15,517 nucleotides of DNA from Flavobacteriaceae bacterium (GTDB lineage Bacteria > Bacteroidota > Bacteroidia > Flavobacteriales > Flavobacteriaceae). Position 1 is the first letter of the stretch; each line of letters starts with the position of its first letter. Under the pieces are notes generated by a model. That model was not told where the DNA came from. It saw nothing but the letters and a program-made list of their open reading frames with translations, and did not search any database. This document shows positions 13,623-15,517 of this stretch, piece by piece. The stretch lies in the NCBI GenBank assembly GCA_030625995.1, contig DAOUPU010000040.1, positions 1 through 15,517 of the forward strand, given 5' to 3'. The translations under genes were made by a program, and so were the position numbers.

Positions 13623-13672
13623 TTTTCTAATAGTCAGGGTTTCACTTTAGCGAAAACCTGACTAATAGAAAA
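13623..13672. repeat. Long imperfect hairpin in the manA/adenine deaminase divergent region
   Basis: Arms 13623-13645 and 13650-13672 (23 bases each, 4-base central gap) pair at 20 of 23 positions; the mismatches are 30/65, 39/56 and 44/51 (last two digits). The core is TAGTCAGG / CCTGACTA. It covers the place where the deaminase -33 element would lie and is 36 bases from the manA ATG. There is no T tract positioned for termination, and the genes diverge, so an operator, an mRNA 5' structure or a miniature repeat element is more likely. Confidence 0.7.
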
Positions 13673-13676
13673 TCAC

Positions 13677-13684
13677 TATTTTTG
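13677..13684 (+). promoter_or_regulatory. -7 box (TATTTTTG) immediately before the adenine deaminase ATG
   Basis: An exact TAnnTTTG whose last base is only 5 bases before the ATG at 13690. Transcription would start at or next to the A of ATG, implying a leaderless message. No TTG is visible 19 bases upstream, where the hairpin arm lies. Confidence 0.5.
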
Positions 13685-13689
13685 TTGGT

Positions 13690-14694
13690 ATGATCGACTT
13701 TATAAATAAATTACCAAAGGCTGAACTTCATTTACATATTGAAGGCACATTTGAACCTGAACTAATGTTTGAAATTGCCAAACGAAATAATATTAAAATA
13801 CCATTTCAAAGTGTTGATGAAATAAAAATGGCATATCAATTTAATTGTTTACAAGACTTTTTAGACATTTATTATCAAGGTGCCAATGTATTAGTAAAAG
13901 AACAGGATTTTTATGATTTAACTTTTAGTTATTTACAAAAATGTGCTTTGCAAAATGTACGACACACCGAGATCATGTTTGATCCTCAAACACATACTGA
14001 AAGGGGCATCGCCTTTGAAACAGTGATCAAGGGCATCTCTAGAGCCTGTGTAGATGCGAAGGAAAAACTTAATGTCAGCTCCTTATTAATTATGAGTTAT
14101 CTGAGACATTTATCTGAAGAAGATGCCCTTAAAACATTGCAACAATCTCTTCCTTATAAGGAGTTAATTACAGCCATTGGTCTGGATTCTTCAGAAAAAG
14201 GAAACCCTCCATCCAAATTTAAAAATGTTTTTCAAGCATCTGTAGATCAAGGATATATTCCATTGGCACACGCCGGAGAAGAAGGGAGTTCGGAATATGT
14301 TTGGGAGGCCATCGACCTGTTAAAAATTATAAGAATTGACCATGGAAATAATGCATTGCAGGACCCAATTTTAGTTAAAGAAATTATTAAACGAGATTTT
14401 GCACTTACTCTTTGCCCTCTCTCCAATATATCTCTTCAAGTTGTAGACGATCTAAAAGACCATCCGTTGAAAAAAATGATGGAATTAGGCCTAAAAGTGA
14501 CCGTCAATTCTGATGACCCGGCCTATTTTGGGGGGCAAATAAACCAAAATTTTATTGAAGTACAAAAGGCTTTAGACCTGAGCAAAGAGGACTTGTACGA
14601 ATTGGCTAAGAATTCATTTCAATATTCGCTACTAAATGAGAATATGAAACAAGAATATCTGCAGGAGTTAAGAACTTTCTATAAGGAAAATTAA
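13690..14694 (+). CDS. Adenine deaminase (adenosine deaminase family, type 2)
   Basis: A zinc-dependent TIM-barrel amidohydrolase of 334 residues. Metal and catalytic residues: H14 and H16 (ELHLHIEG), H194 and E197 (AHAGEEG), H218 (RIDHGN), and D275/D276 (NSDDPAYFGG). The blocks HIEGTFEPELMFEIAKRN, LQDFLDIYYQGANVL, FDPQTHTERGI and SDDPAYFGG are those I associate with the adenine deaminase subgroup, in contrast to true adenosine deaminases (HLDG..., NTDDP). The likely reaction is adenine to hypoxanthine, complementing the guanine deaminase at 1897. Databases often label such proteins adenosine deaminase. The ATG at 13690 is fixed by the nearby HxH motif, and a -7 box ends 5 bases before it. 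The stop overlaps that of the convergent peroxiredoxin gene by 4 bases (TTAA). Confidence 0.88.
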   Translation: MIDFINKLPKAELHLHIEGTFEPELMFEIAKRNNIKIPFQSVDEIKMAYQFNCLQDFLDIYYQGANVLVKEQDFYDLTFSYLQKCALQNVRHTEIMFDPQTHTERGIAFETVIKGISRACVDAKEKLNVSSLLIMSYLRHLSEEDALKTLQQSLPYKELITAIGLDSSEKGNPPSKFKNVFQASVDQGYIPLAHAGEEGSSEYVWEAIDLLKIIRIDHGNNALQDPILVKEIIKRDFALTLCPLSNISLQVVDDLKDHPLKKMMELGLKVTVNSDDPAYFGGQINQNFIEVQKALDLSKEDLYELAKNSFQYSLLNENMKQEYLQELRTFYKEN

Positions 14695-15221
14695 TTCTTC
14701 AATGCTTTTAAAGCCTCATCAATATGATTTTCCGCTTTGATCATGCTATTATAGATATGTATTACAACACCTGAATTGTTAACCACGTACGTTACTCTAC
14801 CCGGAACAGTACCAAAAAAACTGGTAGGAACACCAAATAATCCTCTTACATCATTATCGGTATCTGCCAAAAGAGTAAAAGGTAAATTATATTTATCCGC
14901 AAAATTTTTATGACTCTCTACACTATCTCCACTAATTCCTATTATTTGCACTTCTAGATCTGTAAAATCCTCATAATTGTCTCTAAATTTACATGCCTCT
15001 TTAGTACACCCGGAAGTATCATCCTTTGGATAGAAATAAATAACCAATGCTGTTTTACCAATATAATCATCAGATGAAAATAATTCTCCATTTTGATCGA
15101 GCAGACTGAATGAAGGTAATTTATCACCAATTTCGATACCCTTTTCCTTTTTCATATTACCTGATAAAAAAAACGAACCTACAAGAAGGATCACTAAAAT
15201 TAAATATTTGTATTTTTTCAT
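14691..15221 (-). CDS. Exported or membrane-anchored peroxiredoxin, PrxQ/Bcp type
   Basis: A thiol peroxidase reducing H2O2 and organic peroxides. After an N-terminal hydrophobic segment (about 5-21, KYLILVILLVGSFFLSG) with no lipobox cysteine, a full PrxQ domain follows: IGDKLPSFSLLDQNG, then YPKDDTSGCTKEAC with peroxidatic C72 and resolving C77 five residues on, then GISGDSVESHKNFADKYNLPFTLLAD and PGRVTYVV. The 176 residues exceed the roughly 150 of cytosolic Bcp because of the leader, so it probably works in the periplasm. A start at M23 would give a cytosolic form of ordinary size. It starts 8 bases after the queD-like stop, implying one transcript. Its stop overlaps the adenine deaminase stop. 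Confidence 0.9.
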   Translation of the reverse strand: MKKYKYLILVILLVGSFFLSGNMKKEKGIEIGDKLPSFSLLDQNGELFSSDDYIGKTALVIYFYPKDDTSGCTKEACKFRDNYEDFTDLEVQIIGISGDSVESHKNFADKYNLPFTLLADTDNDVRGLFGVPTSFFGTVPGRVTYVVNNSGVVIHIYNSMIKAENHIDEALKALKN

Positions 15222-15229
15222 AATAAAAA

Positions 15230-15517
15230 CTATGATTTTCCATCAAAGGTCACAAAATTACGAGGAGTTTCATATAAAGTAACAGATAAATCCAATTCTA
15301 TATCAATTTTTTTTCGAAGTTTATTCCAGATAACCACAGAAATATTTTCTGCCGTTGGATTTAAACTCGAGAAATCCTTAACATCTTCGTTTAAATTTTT
15401 ATGATCAAATTTATCTTCTATTTCACTCCTGATAATGTTCTTAAGAATTTTCATATCCATCACAAAACCCGTCTCAGGATGAATTTCACCAGTTACCGAA
15501 ACTATCAATTCATAATT
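15230..15517 (-). CDS. 6-pyruvoyl-tetrahydropterin synthase / QueD-family protein (5' end outside the window)
   Basis: A T-fold enzyme of the PTPS/QueD family (7-deazaguanine or pterin synthesis). The frame stays open through the right edge, reading N-Y-E-L-I-V-S-V-T-G, so the N-terminus with the HGHNY zinc motif is just beyond it. About 95 residues remain. Visible hallmarks: TGEIHPETGFVMDMKILKN, FDHKNLNED with the catalytic Asp-His, NPTAENISVVIWNKL, and LYETPRNFVTF with the substrate-binding glutamate. The sequence does not settle 6-carboxytetrahydropterin synthase (queuosine) against another activity. It is followed after 8 bases by the peroxiredoxin gene. Confidence 0.9.
   Translation of the reverse strand, partial: NYELIVSVTGEIHPETGFVMDMKILKNIIRSEIEDKFDHKNLNEDVKDFSSLNPTAENISVVIWNKLRKKIDIELDLSVTLYETPRNFVTFDGKS

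Overview
The window looks like an ordinary chromosomal segment of a low-GC member of the Bacteroidota, most likely a flavobacterium. The evidence is the A+T-rich sequence, near absence of Shine-Dalgarno sequences, several clear Bacteroidota-type -7 boxes (TAnnTTTG, one with a TTG 19 bases upstream), a lipoprotein carrying a Bacteroidota surface-export signal, and the overall gene set. I see no insertion sequence, CRISPR array, phage gene, tRNA or rRNA. Apart from short intergenic repeats and two unlisted small ORFs, I see no sign of a novel multi-gene system, and the findings are scored accordingly.

Layout. Positions 1-2442 (+) hold the tail of a probable membrane glycosyltransferase (GT39-like), class II fumarase (fumC) and a guanine-deaminase-like CMP/dCMP-fold enzyme. 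Positions 2444-8733 (-) hold a surface lipoprotein of the DUF1080 (3-keto-disaccharide hydrolase) family, a 404-base hairpin-rich gap, a 57-residue small ORF, a DinB-fold protein, acetate kinase (ackA), a possible 41-residue upstream ORF, a small CxxCH haem-binding-domain protein, the bacillithiol glycosyltransferase BshA and a membrane-anchored M19 dipeptidase. Diverging from the dipeptidase (+, 8790-10274) are a CoA-pyrophosphatase-type NUDIX hydrolase and a PlsC-type acyltransferase. Next comes a divergent dps (-) / oxyR (+) pair. Positions 11977-13587 (-) hold two small conserved proteins and mannose-6-phosphate isomerase (manA). An adenine-deaminase-type enzyme (+, 13690-14694) is convergent with an exported PrxQ peroxiredoxin (-), which follows a QueD/PTPS gene cut by the right edge.

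How the genes fit together. Two themes recur. One is oxidative and thiol stress: OxyR with both redox cysteines at the E. coli positions, divergent Dps, exported PrxQ, BshA for bacillithiol, and a DinB-fold protein that could be a thiol transferase. The other is purine-base salvage: a guanine deaminase and an adenine-type deaminase. The rest is central metabolism (fumarase, acetate kinase, ManA) and envelope or lipid work (acyltransferase, dipeptidase, DUF1080 lipoprotein). Genes are tightly packed. Three convergent pairs meet with 1 base or a 4-base overlap between them, leaving no room for separate terminators.
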